Part shown: in pieces, positions 1 through 8,778 of the stretch | How the letters are laid out: each line of letters opens with the position of its first letter | Position numbering within the stretch: position 1 is the stretch's first letter | From: Bradyrhizobium roseum | GTDB taxonomy: Bacteria; Pseudomonadota; Alphaproteobacteria; Rhizobiales; Xanthobacteraceae | Direction of reading: 5' to 3' | Length of the DNA: 64,000 nucleotides | Assembly (NCBI RefSeq): GCF_030413175.1 | Contig: NZ_CP129212.1 | Location: forward strand, 5,246,450-5,310,449 | Program-made: the position numbers and the translations under genes | The notes under the pieces: generated by a model | Told to the model about the DNA's origin: nothing | What the model saw: the letters and a program-made list of their open reading frames with translations, nothing else | Databases searched by the model: none

Positions 1-645
<645 letters not shown>

Positions 646-876
646 GGCGTGATCTCGGGTTGGGGCCGGCGGCGGCCAGAACGGCGCTGCGGCGATAGAC
701 CCGTTCTAAGCATTTTTTGGACAAAGGAAAGCTTGGGGAAGCCCCGGGTATTCTACTGCCTTCCGGACGGCTCTTCCCTTCATATCCTGACGGTTGCCGG
801 CCGCGAGTTGACTTCCGCGCGCGGCCCTTGCAGGAAATCCGCGCGCGGAGTTCAATGGCGCAAAGGGGCATTCAAA

Positions 877-1353
877 ATGGCTTTGGGACTACGATTTCGC
901 CGACCGACCTTGCTTGCCGCCACGCTGGCGCTGGTCGCCGCGTTCAGCGCTTCGCCGGCGCGGGCCGACCGTTGCGAGGACACCGCCAAGGAATTGAGGA
1001 ACCAGATCGACGGCATCAAGATCAGCATCAACACCGGCAACATAATCTATCTGACGCATCCGGCGGCCAAAGAGCTGTCGCTCGGCTGTCGCGGCCGCAA
1101 CTATTCCGTCGAGCTTTACGCCAAGGCCGACCGCAAGCCGAAGCCGCAATTCTTCGAACTGGTCGCCGCGGCCGGCGCCATCATTTTCACGATTCCGAAG
1201 CCCGACGTGGCGACCGGCTCCTCGCGCTGCATCAAGCGCATGGGCCTGCTCCGCGGCGACAAGGTTTCGATGCGCTTCCGCCGCCTCAACATGGAGTGCA
1301 CGCGCACCAAGACCGAGGCTTCGATCGTAGTGACCCGCGGCAAGGACGAATAG
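877..1353 (+). CDS. Small secreted protein of unknown function
   Basis: This encodes 158 residues from ATG 877. A clear Sec signal peptide (MALGLRFRRPTLLAATLALV followed by a small-residue stretch ending SPARA) leads to a mature protein starting DRCEDTAKELRNQIDG. Four Cys remain after the signal (DRCED, LGCRG, SRCIK, MECTR), so two disulfides in the periplasm are possible. The frame is open further upstream, but the start at 877 is chosen because it begins directly at the signal peptide. I do not recognise a family. It stands alone between the fumarase and a proline-rich small gene. Confidence 0.72.
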   Translation: MALGLRFRRPTLLAATLALVAAFSASPARADRCEDTAKELRNQIDGIKISINTGNIIYLTHPAAKELSLGCRGRNYSVELYAKADRKPKPQFFELVAAAGAIIFTIPKPDVATGSSRCIKRMGLLRGDKVSMRFRRLNMECTRTKTEASIVVTRGKDE

Positions 1354-1432
1354 AGAGCGTTTTCGAGCGAAGTGGACGCTGGTTCGCGTCTAGAAAGCGC
1401 GTCAAACAAAACTCCAGCTTCCGATCCGTCGC
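1354..1432. repeat. Interspersed Rhizobiales intergenic repeat (AGAGCGTTTTCGAGCGAAGTG type)
   Basis: Directly after the stop codon the sequence reads agagcgttttcgagcgaagt, followed by ggttcgcg and cgcgtcaaacaaaact. I recognise this as the GAGCGTTTTCGAGCGAAGTGGA...GGTTCGCGT...CGCGTCAAA element scattered between genes in Bradyrhizobium and relatives. It is not coding. Its function is unknown. Confidence 0.55.
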
Positions 1433-1568
1433 ATTTGAACGATTTCGCGCGTCCCCTGTTCACCATCGCCCGGAATTGACGGCACGGGCGCTGACATTGC
1501 GCCCCCGAATTCACCAATCGTTCGTTTCAAGCCGACCAGTGTCGGGTGCAACCAAAAGGATGCTCCCG

Positions 1569-1754
1569 ATGAACGTTTCTGCTGTCCCGCCGACCGTGGT
1601 GATCAAGGCGCCCGAAGTCCCGGTGTTCAAGGCCCCCGAAAAGACCCCCGACGTCCAGAACGGCGCTGCCGCCGACGGCACGCGCACGGCGAAGCCGCCG
1701 CAGGTCGCTCCCCTGCCGCCGGGTCAGGGAGCACGGATCGATCGGCTGGCTTGA
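1569..1754 (+). CDS. Small proline-rich protein, unknown function
   Basis: A 61-residue frame starts at ATG 1569 with an AAAAGGA ribosome binding site just upstream (1554-1560). The protein is acidic to neutral and rich in Pro, Ala and Val (VIKAPEVPVFKAPEKTPD), with no signal peptide or membrane segment, and ends QGARIDRLA. It is probably intrinsically disordered. No family is recognised. Support rests on the ribosome binding site, its codon usage and its separation from other genes. Confidence 0.5.
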   Translation: MNVSAVPPTVVIKAPEVPVFKAPEKTPDVQNGAAADGTRTAKPPQVAPLPPGQGARIDRLA

Positions 1755-1867
1755 GCCGCCCTCTCCGGCCGTCGTCACCCGCCCCGGGTCGCGCAACCGC
1801 GCGCCCGATGACGAACTCCTGCGCGACCCGGTACTGCGGAGACGTCTGATAGAGGCTGCGGCGTACT

Positions 1868-1893
1868 GGATCCCCGCCTGCGCAGGGGATGAC
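1868..1893. repeat. Short palindromic intergenic repeat (GGATCCCCGCCTGCGCAGGGGATGAC)
   Basis: ATCCCC and GGGGAT flank a GC-rich centre (gcctgcgca), forming a small hairpin. This is the ATCCCCGCCT-CGCRGGGGATGAC element common between genes in Bradyrhizobium and Rhodopseudomonas. It lies about 80 bases before the methyltransferase gene. No role can be assigned. Confidence 0.5.
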
Positions 1894-1970
1894 AGTCACC
1901 GAAAACGGCGGCGCCGCACGTTTGCCGGAAAATTGCGCCATCATGCTGTCACGGGGAATGGAACCCGGGC

Positions 1971-2645
1971 ATGATCGCAAAGCTCCTGTTGCAAAGCACC
2001 TTCTTCGTCGTTGTGTCCGGCGCATTGCTGTTCGTGTCGGCGGGTACGCTGGACTGGCCGTCGGCGTGGGTGTTCCTGCTCGTCAGCGCGACGCTTGGCC
2101 CCGCCTGCGGGCTGTGGCTCGCCAGGACCGATCCAGCCCTGCTCGCCGAGCGATTGCGGCCGACATTTCAGGCCGACCAGCCGGCGGCCGACAAGGGATT
2201 CATGCTGGCCTTCGCCGTTGCGGCGCTGGTCTGGCTGATCGCGATCGGGCTCGACCGGCGCGCGCATGCATCCCATGTTCCGTTCGCGCTGCAGGCTTTC
2301 GGGCTAGCGATGTACCTGCTCTCGACCGCCTTCATCATGTGGGTGTTCCGCGCAAACTCCTTTGCCGCGCCTGTGGTGAAGGTGCAAGATGCCCGTCACC
2401 ATCGCGTGATATCGAGCGGCCCCTATGCCTTCGTCCGGCATCCCATGTACAGCGGCACTATATTGTTTTTTGTAGGCGTTCCGCTGCTGCTGGGATCATG
2501 GTGGGGCGTGGCGATCGCGCCGGTGTTTTTTCTGCTCTTCGCTGTTCGTACCCGCATCGAGGAGCGCGCTCTGGTCGAAGGCCTGCCCGGCTATGCTGAC
2601 TATGCCGCGCGCGTGCGTTATCGTCTGGTGCCCGGAGTTTGGTGA
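1971..2645 (+). CDS. Isoprenylcysteine carboxyl methyltransferase (ICMT/PEMT-type) family membrane protein
   Basis: This encodes 224 residues with about five hydrophobic segments (near residues 5-25, 30-50, 75-95, 105-125 and 165-190). The C-terminal half carries SSGPYAFVRHPMYSG at about 144-158, followed by the RIEER...YADYAARVRYRLVPGVW region. This is the S-adenosylmethionine-binding signature of ICMT-like integral membrane methyltransferases. The bacterial substrate is not predictable, since bacterial members act on small molecules or lipids rather than prenylated proteins. It is followed after 15 bases by a GFA-family gene, so the two may be co-transcribed. Confidence 0.85.
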   Translation: MIAKLLLQSTFFVVVSGALLFVSAGTLDWPSAWVFLLVSATLGPACGLWLARTDPALLAERLRPTFQADQPAADKGFMLAFAVAALVWLIAIGLDRRAHASHVPFALQAFGLAMYLLSTAFIMWVFRANSFAAPVVKVQDARHHRVISSGPYAFVRHPMYSGTILFFVGVPLLLGSWWGVAIAPVFFLLFAVRTRIEERALVEGLPGYADYAARVRYRLVPGVW

Positions 2646-2660
2646 GAGAGGCGGAGCGAG

Positions 2661-3020
2661 ATGCCCGATAGCAAGACCTATACCGGCGGCTGCCATTGCG
2701 GCCAGGTGCGTTTCGAATGCACCGGCGACCTTGCCATGGTCACCGCCTGCAACTGCTCGATCTGCACCAAAAAGGGTCTGCATTTCACTTTCCTCGATCC
2801 GAAGAGCTTTCAGCTCCGGGCCGGCGAGGAGAACCTGAAGGAATACCTGTTCAACAAGCACGCGATCCACCATCAGCTCTGCGTCGATTGCGGCGTCGAC
2901 GTCTTCGCGCGCGGCAAGAAGCCCGACGGGTCAGACGTCATCGCGCTGAACGTGAGCTGCATCGACGGCATCGAACTGTCGAAGCTGAAGATGACGCCGG
3001 TCGATGGCCGGAACATGTGA
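2661..3020 (+). CDS. GFA-family (glutathione-dependent formaldehyde-activating enzyme-like) zinc protein
   Basis: This encodes 119 residues from ATG 2661, preceded by GAGCGAG. The cysteine pattern is that of the GFA/CENP-V family: GGCHCGQVRFEC near the N terminus, ACNCSICTKKG in the middle and LCVDCGVDVFARG near the C terminus. These bind a structural and a second zinc ion. The founding member makes S-hydroxymethylglutathione from formaldehyde, but most short members have no proven activity. The stop is only 5 bases from the stop of the convergent GST gene. Confidence 0.9.
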   Translation: MPDSKTYTGGCHCGQVRFECTGDLAMVTACNCSICTKKGLHFTFLDPKSFQLRAGEENLKEYLFNKHAIHHQLCVDCGVDVFARGKKPDGSDVIALNVSCIDGIELSKLKMTPVDGRNM

Positions 3021-3025
3021 CGGCG

Positions 3026-3733
3026 TCAGTTGTCCAGCGCCTTGTACCTGCGAAAAATCCCCTCCTCGTTGAACGCAATCCGCCGGTCGCTCGCCAGATA
3101 CGCCTTGATGTTCGGCCTCACCGCCACGCGATCGCGCAACCCGACGAGACCGGGGATTTTGCGCTCGAACGCCTTCATGCGGTTCGGAAAGGCGTAGCGC
3201 AGCCCCTCGACGATCTGGAACAGCGACAGGTCAACGTAGGTGAGGCGGCGGCCGGTGACGTAAGTCCCGCCATTGGCCGAAAGCAGCCCCTCGAAATAGC
3301 CGAGATATTTCGGCACGCGCTCCTTCCAGAACTCCTCGGTGCGCTTTTTGGCCGGCGCCTTCTGGTCCTCGTAGTAAAGCGACGGACCGAGCGGGTGATG
3401 GGTATCGTGAACCTCCAGCACCAGATCCGCGATCGTGAGCTGCAATTGGTGCACCCAGAGCCTGCCGGCCTCGGCCTTCGGCGCCAGCCCGTGGCGCGAT
3501 CCCAAATACAGCAGGATGTTGGCGGTCTGCCCGATCACGAGCTTGCCGGCCTTGAGAAACGGCGGTGCGAAGGGGGGCGGGCCCTTCCCCGCTCCCATCA
3601 GGCGGGTCATGGCGGCCATGCCGTTGCCGCGGCGCGCGACGTCGACATAGCCGGCGCCCGCCTCCTCCAGCGCAAGGCGGACATATTCGCCGCGGCCCTG
3701 GATCATTGGCCAGTAATAGAGCTCGTAACGCAT
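3026..3733 (-). CDS. Glutathione S-transferase family protein
   Basis: This encodes 235 residues. The N-terminal thioredoxin-like domain starts MRYELYYWPMIQGRGEYVRL, as in sigma/alpha-like GSTs with a catalytic Tyr near residue 7. The glutathione-binding region reads IGQTANILLYLG, matching the position of the usual Q-S-N/A-I-L motif. The C-terminal helical domain contains GGTYVTGRRLTYVDLSLFQI, the N-capping/hydrophobic staple region with the conserved Asp. A cytoplasmic conjugation or detoxification role is likely, with unknown substrate. It is a single gene divergent from the MHYT protein. Confidence 0.9.
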   Translation of the reverse strand: MRYELYYWPMIQGRGEYVRLALEEAGAGYVDVARRGNGMAAMTRLMGAGKGPPPFAPPFLKAGKLVIGQTANILLYLGSRHGLAPKAEAGRLWVHQLQLTIADLVLEVHDTHHPLGPSLYYEDQKAPAKKRTEEFWKERVPKYLGYFEGLLSANGGTYVTGRRLTYVDLSLFQIVEGLRYAFPNRMKAFERKIPGLVGLRDRVAVRPNIKAYLASDRRIAFNEEGIFRRYKALDN

Positions 3734-3923
3734 CGGCGAAGTCTCCCATTGCCACTCGACAGGCTTAACAAATCATTCCGCCTTGCGTTCGTCACGCGGC
3801 GCCCGCCTTCGTCACCGCATAGTTACGGTTCCTCAACGGTATTTCGCAACAGGGCCGGTGCCGCGCCAATCCGGCGCAACCAATTAATGGTCGCCCCGTA
3901 GTTTTCTGAGACGGGGAAACGCC

Positions 3924-5999
3924 ATGCCAGAAACCACCACCTTTGCGTTCGCGTACCACCAGCTGCTTGTGGCGATTGCGGGTGCCGTATGCCTGTTTGG
4001 AACCTGGGTCGGCATGCGCCAATTCGCCCGCGCCCGGGCCACCTCAGGCACCACGCGGATCGGCTGGCTGTTCATGGCCTCCGTCGGTACCGGTGCAGCG
4101 CTGTGGGCCGCGACGTTCCTCTCGATCCTGGCGCTCGACCCGACCCTGAACTCGGGCTTCGCGCCACTGGCGACCGGCGCGGTTCTGCTGGTCGCCATTG
4201 TCGCCTGCCTGATCGGCTTCGAGATCGGCAGCCGCCATTTTACGCTGGCGCCGGAGGCCGGCGGCCTCATGATGGGCGCCGGCATTCTTGCCATGCATTT
4301 CATCGCCTTCAAGGGCTGGCACGTCGCCGGGCATCTTGAATGGAACGTGCCTGGCGTGGTCGTGACCATCCTGCTCGGCCTCAGCCTCTCGGCGCTGGCG
4401 GTCAACCGCGCCAACCGGCCGGTGACGCGTTGGTGCCGCCACGGCGCGGCGATCGTGCTGGCGTTCATGATCTGCGTCATGCACTACGCGCTGACGGCGT
4501 CGACATCAGTGACAACAGACCCGTCGGTCGTGCTCCCGGCCGATCTCATTCCGGCGCATGTTCTGGGCCTCGCCATGGTCTGCGCGGTGTTGCTGGTGAT
4601 GGGCTCGGGTTTCTCGACCTATGTCATCGACCTCGAGATACGGACGGAATCGGCCGACCGCATCCATCAGCTCTCGTTCAACGACACGATGACCGGCCTG
4701 CCGAACCGCATCGCCTTCAACGAGCGGCTGGCGTTCGACGCCGCCGAAGCCCATGAGAAGGCGCACAAGCTCGCGGCGTTCTCGATCGATCTCGACGGCT
4801 TCAAGGACGTCAATGATCAGTTCGGCCACGGCGCCGGCGATCTGCTGCTGATCGAGGTCGCCGACCGGATGCGGCGGATATTGCGTCCCGGCGAATTTCT
4901 GGCGCGCCAGAGCGGCGACGAGTTTCTCGGGCTGAAGATGTCGGGCAACCACCCGCAGGACGCCCAGGCCTTTGCCGAGCGTATTGCCGGCGTGTTCGCG
5001 CACCCCTTCCAGGTCGGGGATCAGTCGGTGACGCTGACCGCCTCGATCGGCTTCTCGGTTTTCCCGATCGATACGCCGGAACGCGATCAGGTGCTCAGCA
5101 ACGCGAAGCTCGCGATGCACCGCGGAAAAAGCAAGCAGCGCGGCCTGATCTGCCAGTATCACCGCGAAATGGACGACACCGCGCGCGCGCGCCGCGCGCT
5201 GGCGCGCGACCTGCAACGGGCGGCCGCGCGCGGCGAACTCGAACTGCATTATCAGCTGCAGACCACGCTCGCCGACGGAAAGATTTGCGGCGCGGAAGCG
5301 CTGATGCGGTGGCGCCACCCGACGCGCGGCATGATTTCGCCGGCGGAATTCATTCCGCTCGCCGAAGAGACCGAGGCGATCATTGCGATGGGCGAATGGG
5401 CGCTCCGCACCGCCTGCCACGACGCCGCAGGGGGAAAAATCCCGGGCACCGTCGCCGTCAATCTGTCGCCGGTGCAGTTCGGCCGCGACGATCTCGCCGA
5501 CACCATTCATGCGATCCTGCTGGAAACCGGACTGTCGCCGCGGCGCCTGGAGGTCGAGGTGACGGAATCGACCATCATGTCCGACCAGAGCCGCGGCCTG
5601 CACATCCTGCGCAAGCTGAAAGCGATGGGCGTTTCGGTGTCGATGGATGATTTCGGCACCGGCTATTCTTCGCTGGCGACGCTGCACTTGTTTCCGTTCG
5701 ACAAGATCAAGCTCGACCAGTCCTTCGTCAAACGGCTGCCGGACGATGCCGCCGCTGCCGCGATCGTCCGCACCGTGCTGGCGCTGGGCGACAGCCTCGG
5801 CATGCCCGTGCTCGCCGAAGGCATCGAGACCGAGGCGCAGTGGCAATTCCTCGACCGCGCCGGCTGCGCCAAGGGCCAGGGCTATCTGTTCGCCAGGCCC
5901 GCAAGCCTTGCGCAATTGCCGGCCGCCATCGAGGCCACCGCGCGCTTCGTTCGCGAAGCGCCGCCCGCCGCGACCCATCGCGCGACGGCGGCGGCGTAG
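3924..5999 (+). CDS. MHYT-GGDEF-EAL membrane protein, cyclic-di-GMP turnover
   Basis: This encodes 691 residues with GGGGAAA upstream of ATG 3924. Residues about 10-240 form a seven-helix MHYT sensor. Motif copies two (MHFIAF, from residue 124) and three (MHYALT, from 186) keep their Met-His pairs. The first copy reads WAATFLSIL and has lost the His. A GGDEF domain follows (NDTMTGLPNR, active-site loop RQSGDEF, so SGDEF instead of GGDEF). The EAL domain keeps the key residues in GAEALMRW, VNLSP, EVTEST, DDFGTGYSS, KLDQSF and EGIETE. It probably breaks down cyclic-di-GMP, with the GGDEF domain regulatory or weakly active. MHYT domains are proposed to bind copper and sense a gas, and the lost His weakens that for one site. 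Confidence 0.93.
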   Translation: MPETTTFAFAYHQLLVAIAGAVCLFGTWVGMRQFARARATSGTTRIGWLFMASVGTGAALWAATFLSILALDPTLNSGFAPLATGAVLLVAIVACLIGFEIGSRHFTLAPEAGGLMMGAGILAMHFIAFKGWHVAGHLEWNVPGVVVTILLGLSLSALAVNRANRPVTRWCRHGAAIVLAFMICVMHYALTASTSVTTDPSVVLPADLIPAHVLGLAMVCAVLLVMGSGFSTYVIDLEIRTESADRIHQLSFNDTMTGLPNRIAFNERLAFDAAEAHEKAHKLAAFSIDLDGFKDVNDQFGHGAGDLLLIEVADRMRRILRPGEFLARQSGDEFLGLKMSGNHPQDAQAFAERIAGVFAHPFQVGDQSVTLTASIGFSVFPIDTPERDQVLSNAKLAMHRGKSKQRGLICQYHREMDDTARARRALARDLQRAAARGELELHYQLQTTLADGKICGAEALMRWRHPTRGMISPAEFIPLAEETEAIIAMGEWALRTACHDAAGGKIPGTVAVNLSPVQFGRDDLADTIHAILLETGLSPRRLEVEVTESTIMSDQSRGLHILRKLKAMGVSVSMDDFGTGYSSLATLHLFPFDKIKLDQSFVKRLPDDAAAAAIVRTVLALGDSLGMPVLAEGIETEAQWQFLDRAGCAKGQGYLFARPASLAQLPAAIEATARFVREAPPAATHRATAAA

Positions 6000-6117
6000 C
6001 GCGCCGCGCCGGGCGGCTCTCCACAGATCCCTATGGCGCGAAATCTGTCGCAACACGATCGGGCATGTTACGCTGCCTGCGTTTGAAGCGTCGATTTCTC
6101 AACATGGGAGAATGGGG

Positions 6118-6537
6118 ATGGCGGACAACAAGAAGAAGCGCGGCGGGGCCGATCGCGGACTGATCGCGCTGGGCGAGCCCTACGAGGTTGCCTACTGGTC
6201 GAAGAAATTCAAGATCACGCCGGCCAAGCTGAAGGCCGCCGTCAAGAAGGCGGGGCGCTCCGCCAAAAACGTCGAGGCCTACATCAAGCTGCAGAAGCAC
6301 AAGGCCGCCGACCGGGCGCGGATCGCAATCAGTCAGCCCTACGAAGTCAGCTACTGGTCGAAGAAGTTCAAGGTCACGCCCGCCAGATTGAAGGCAGCCG
6401 TCGCCGCCGTCGGACATTCTTCGAAGAGCGTCGGCGCCCATCTCGCCAAAGGCAAGGCCACGAAGAAGGCAAAGAAGAGCACCAGCAAGACGGTTCGGAA
6501 AACAGCCAAGAAGCGCGCAACGAAAAAGGCCGCCTAG
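6118..6537 (+). CDS. Tandem DUF3606 protein with histone H1-like lysine-rich tail
   Basis: This encodes 139 residues. ATG 6118 is chosen because GGAG lies 7 bases before it; an in-frame ATG at 6112 overlaps that site. Two DUF3606 units are visible, EPYEVAYWSKKFKITPAKLK (about 18-37) and QPYEVSYWSKKFKVTPARLK (about 69-88), each continuing into AAV and a gly-his or gly-arg turn. The last 35 residues are almost only Lys, Ala, Thr, Ser and Arg (KATKKAKKSTSKTVRKTAKK), like histone H1 or HU tails. A DNA-binding, nucleoid-associated role is an inference from the charge. DUF3606 itself has no established function. Confidence 0.85.
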   Translation: MADNKKKRGGADRGLIALGEPYEVAYWSKKFKITPAKLKAAVKKAGRSAKNVEAYIKLQKHKAADRARIAISQPYEVSYWSKKFKVTPARLKAAVAAVGHSSKSVGAHLAKGKATKKAKKSTSKTVRKTAKKRATKKAA

Positions 6538-6944
6538 CAGCGGCCAATTGGCGCAAGACATTGCGTTAGCATCAGCGCCGATTCCTTGGATGCGTCGTCG
6601 ATCAGGACGATGCGCCCAATGCGATGGCGGCCGAGCGGCGGCCTAATAGCTGGAGGTGCTGCAGCGCTGAAGATGGCCAGCATGAGCGGTGAAGACCGTT
6701 GCGCCGGCGCCGCCGCTGCCCAAGCCGGCATTCTTGCAAGATCGCAGCGTGTCTGACGCCGCCCGGCCCATGTCGATTAATTGCTTCCCGCGAGCGTGGC
6801 CCCGGGCGAGCATGATGCAAGACGCAACAAGCTCCAAAAAAATCGATCTTGCCGGGACGAACGCGGGGATTTGTCGGAAACCGATCAGGGCGGTTTCACG
6901 GATCGTGCTTTGCCGCCCTTGGCGGCGCAGGGGGAGACTTTTTC
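6538..6944. other. Gene-free stretch upstream of the ABC transporter operon
   Basis: No convincing gene, hairpin terminator or repeat was found in these roughly 400 bases. Short frames on both strands lack ribosome binding sites and recognisable sequence. The last 20 bases hold the strong GGGGGAG ribosome binding site of the substrate-binding protein gene. The promoter of the transporter operon should lie here, but no clear -35/-10 or sigma-54 element stands out. Confidence 0.4.
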
Positions 6945-7946
6945 ATGCACCGAAGCGCAATCAGCCGTATCGCCGCGCTTGCCGGCTACGCCGCCATTTC
7001 GTGCCTGGCCGTCGGGTCGAACAACGCTCTTGCCGCAGAACTGCTCAAGGCTCGTCTTGCGCAAAACCTGGCCCCTATCTCCGGCCTTGCGATCGTCGCC
7101 AAATCCAAGGGGATCTTCGAAAAGCACGGGTTGGACATCACGGTTTCCAATTTCACCTCCGGCAAGCAGTGCCTGGACACCGTCGTCGGCGGCGGCGCAG
7201 ACATTGCGACGACAGCGGAGGCGCCGGTCACGGCTTCCGCCATGGCCAACCAGCCGATCGCCTTCGTGGCCGGCATGGAATACTCCGATCTCAAGACCGT
7301 CGTGTCGGCAAAATCCGGCATCAAGAGCAAGGCCGATCTTCGAGGCAAGAAGATCGGGTTCACCGCCGGCACCGGCAGCGAAGTCTATACCGCAACGCTG
7401 CTGAAATCCGCGGGGCTGACACAAGCCGACGTTACGCTGGTGAACTTGCGGCCGCAGGAAATGCTGCCGGCGCTGGCGGCCGGCAGCATCGATGCGTTCG
7501 ACACCTGGGAGCCTCATGTTGCCAACGCCAAAAAAACGCTCGGAGATGCCGCCGTCGAACTCGACACCAAAGGCACCTACTCCGAAACCTTCAACATCGT
7601 CGTCATGCGCGCCTATCTCGACGCCAATCCCGCGATCGTCACGAAATTCATTGCGGCGCTGATCGACGCCGAGACCTGGGTCAAGGCGAATCCGGACGAG
7701 GCAATTGCGACGGTGGCGGACGCGGTAGGCATGAAGCGCGATGACCTTCGGCCGATCTGGTCCGACTACGTGTACCGCGTCCGGATCGACGACCGGCTGA
7801 TCGAAATCCTGAAGACCCACGCCGCGTGGCGTCTGGCCAGCGGCAATCATCCGCCGGGCGCCGTTATGCCGGACTTCAGCAAGGTGATCGTCTCCGAACC
7901 GCTGAAGAGCCTCGACCCTGCGCGCGCGACGTTTTCGTTAAAGTGA
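6945..7946 (+). CDS. NitT/TauT-type ABC transporter, periplasmic substrate-binding protein
   Basis: This encodes 333 residues from ATG 6945, with GGGGGAG 8 bases upstream. A signal peptide (MHRSAISRIAALAGYAAISC to NNALAA) is followed by a SsuA/NrtA/TauA-like fold: PISGLAIVAKSKGIFEKHGL, GGGADIATTAEAPVTAS, DLRGKKIGFTAGTGSE and AAGSIDAFDTWEPHV. It should bind an organic sulfonate, nitrate, nitrile or small amide in the periplasm and deliver it to the permease that follows 13 bases later. The linked amidase hints at an amide or nitrogenous substrate, but this is only contextual. Confidence 0.92.
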   Translation: MHRSAISRIAALAGYAAISCLAVGSNNALAAELLKARLAQNLAPISGLAIVAKSKGIFEKHGLDITVSNFTSGKQCLDTVVGGGADIATTAEAPVTASAMANQPIAFVAGMEYSDLKTVVSAKSGIKSKADLRGKKIGFTAGTGSEVYTATLLKSAGLTQADVTLVNLRPQEMLPALAAGSIDAFDTWEPHVANAKKTLGDAAVELDTKGTYSETFNIVVMRAYLDANPAIVTKFIAALIDAETWVKANPDEAIATVADAVGMKRDDLRPIWSDYVYRVRIDDRLIEILKTHAAWRLASGNHPPGAVMPDFSKVIVSEPLKSLDPARATFSLK

Positions 7947-7959
7947 AGGGTCTTCCCCT

Positions 7960-8778
7960 ATGACCCCCGACGCAGCTTTGCAAGCGCACGAAGGCGGCGG
8001 CCGTGCTCGCGCCCGCAGCAAAGCGGACCGCCTGCAGCGGCTCAACATTCTGATCGGCGCGCTCTCCGTCCCGTTGTTCGTGCTGCTTTGGGAGTTCGTT
8101 GCGCGATCCGGAATGGTCAACATCGTGTTGTTTCCGCCGCCGTCCGTGGTTGCGGTCGCCATTTTCGAATGGATGCGCACCGGGCAGTTCTTCCTGGACC
8201 TGACTGCCAGCCTTTATCGCGTGACGACCGGCTTCACTGTGGGGGCGGTGCTCGGGATCCTGCTGGGAATCATGACCGGTCAATTTCCTCTTGTTTCGAG
8301 CCTGCTCTCGCCGTTGTTCCACATCCTCCGCCCGATCCCGCCGATCGCATTCGTGCCGATCGTGATCCTCTGGTTCGGACTGTCGGAGGCGGGAAAACTG
8401 TTTCTCGTGGTGTGGGGCGTGTTTTTCACCGTATGGCTCTCCACCCATATCGGCGTGCAGAAGGTTGATCGCGGGTTGATCCGGGCCGCGTTGATGCTGG
8501 GAACGCCGCGGCGCCAAATGCTGCAGGAGATCATTCTGCTGGGAGCAATGCCCTATATCGTGGTCGGACTACGCACTGCGGTCAGCATCTCCTTCTATAC
8601 TCTGGTGGCGGCAGAGCTTGCCGGCGCCTTCGCCGGCATCGTCTACAGGATCGAGATCGCACAGCAGAATCTGCAAACCGGCCAGGTGATGGGCGGTCTT
8701 GCCGCGCTCGGACTGATCTCGTTCGCCGCCGACCGGATGTTTTCCGCCTTCGCCGAACGCACCGTCTGGTGGCGCTGA
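7960..8778 (+). CDS. NitT/TauT-type ABC transporter, permease
   Basis: This encodes 272 residues with about six membrane segments. The BPD_transp_1 coupling region reads EAGKLFLVVWGVFFTVWLST followed by RAALMLGTPRRQMLQEIILLGAMP, the EAA-loop equivalent that contacts the ATPase. The N terminus has a 35-residue basic cytoplasmic extension before the first helix (LSVPLFVLLWEFVARSG). Its stop codon overlaps the start of the ATPase gene (TGATG), so the two are translationally coupled. Confidence 0.93.
   Translation: MTPDAALQAHEGGGRARARSKADRLQRLNILIGALSVPLFVLLWEFVARSGMVNIVLFPPPSVVAVAIFEWMRTGQFFLDLTASLYRVTTGFTVGAVLGILLGIMTGQFPLVSSLLSPLFHILRPIPPIAFVPIVILWFGLSEAGKLFLVVWGVFFTVWLSTHIGVQKVDRGLIRAALMLGTPRRQMLQEIILLGAMPYIVVGLRTAVSISFYTLVAAELAGAFAGIVYRIEIAQQNLQTGQVMGGLAALGLISFAADRMFSAFAERTVWWR

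Noticed and set aside
4506..6056. Long minus-strand frame (516 codons)
   Set aside because: Antisense shadow of the MHYT-GGDEF-EAL gene, with composition typical of a shadow frame.
6534..6731. Minus-strand frame of 65 codons with the stretch RIVLIDDASKESALML
   Set aside because: No ribosome binding site, low-complexity first half and no family match. Possibly an old gene remnant, but not supportable.
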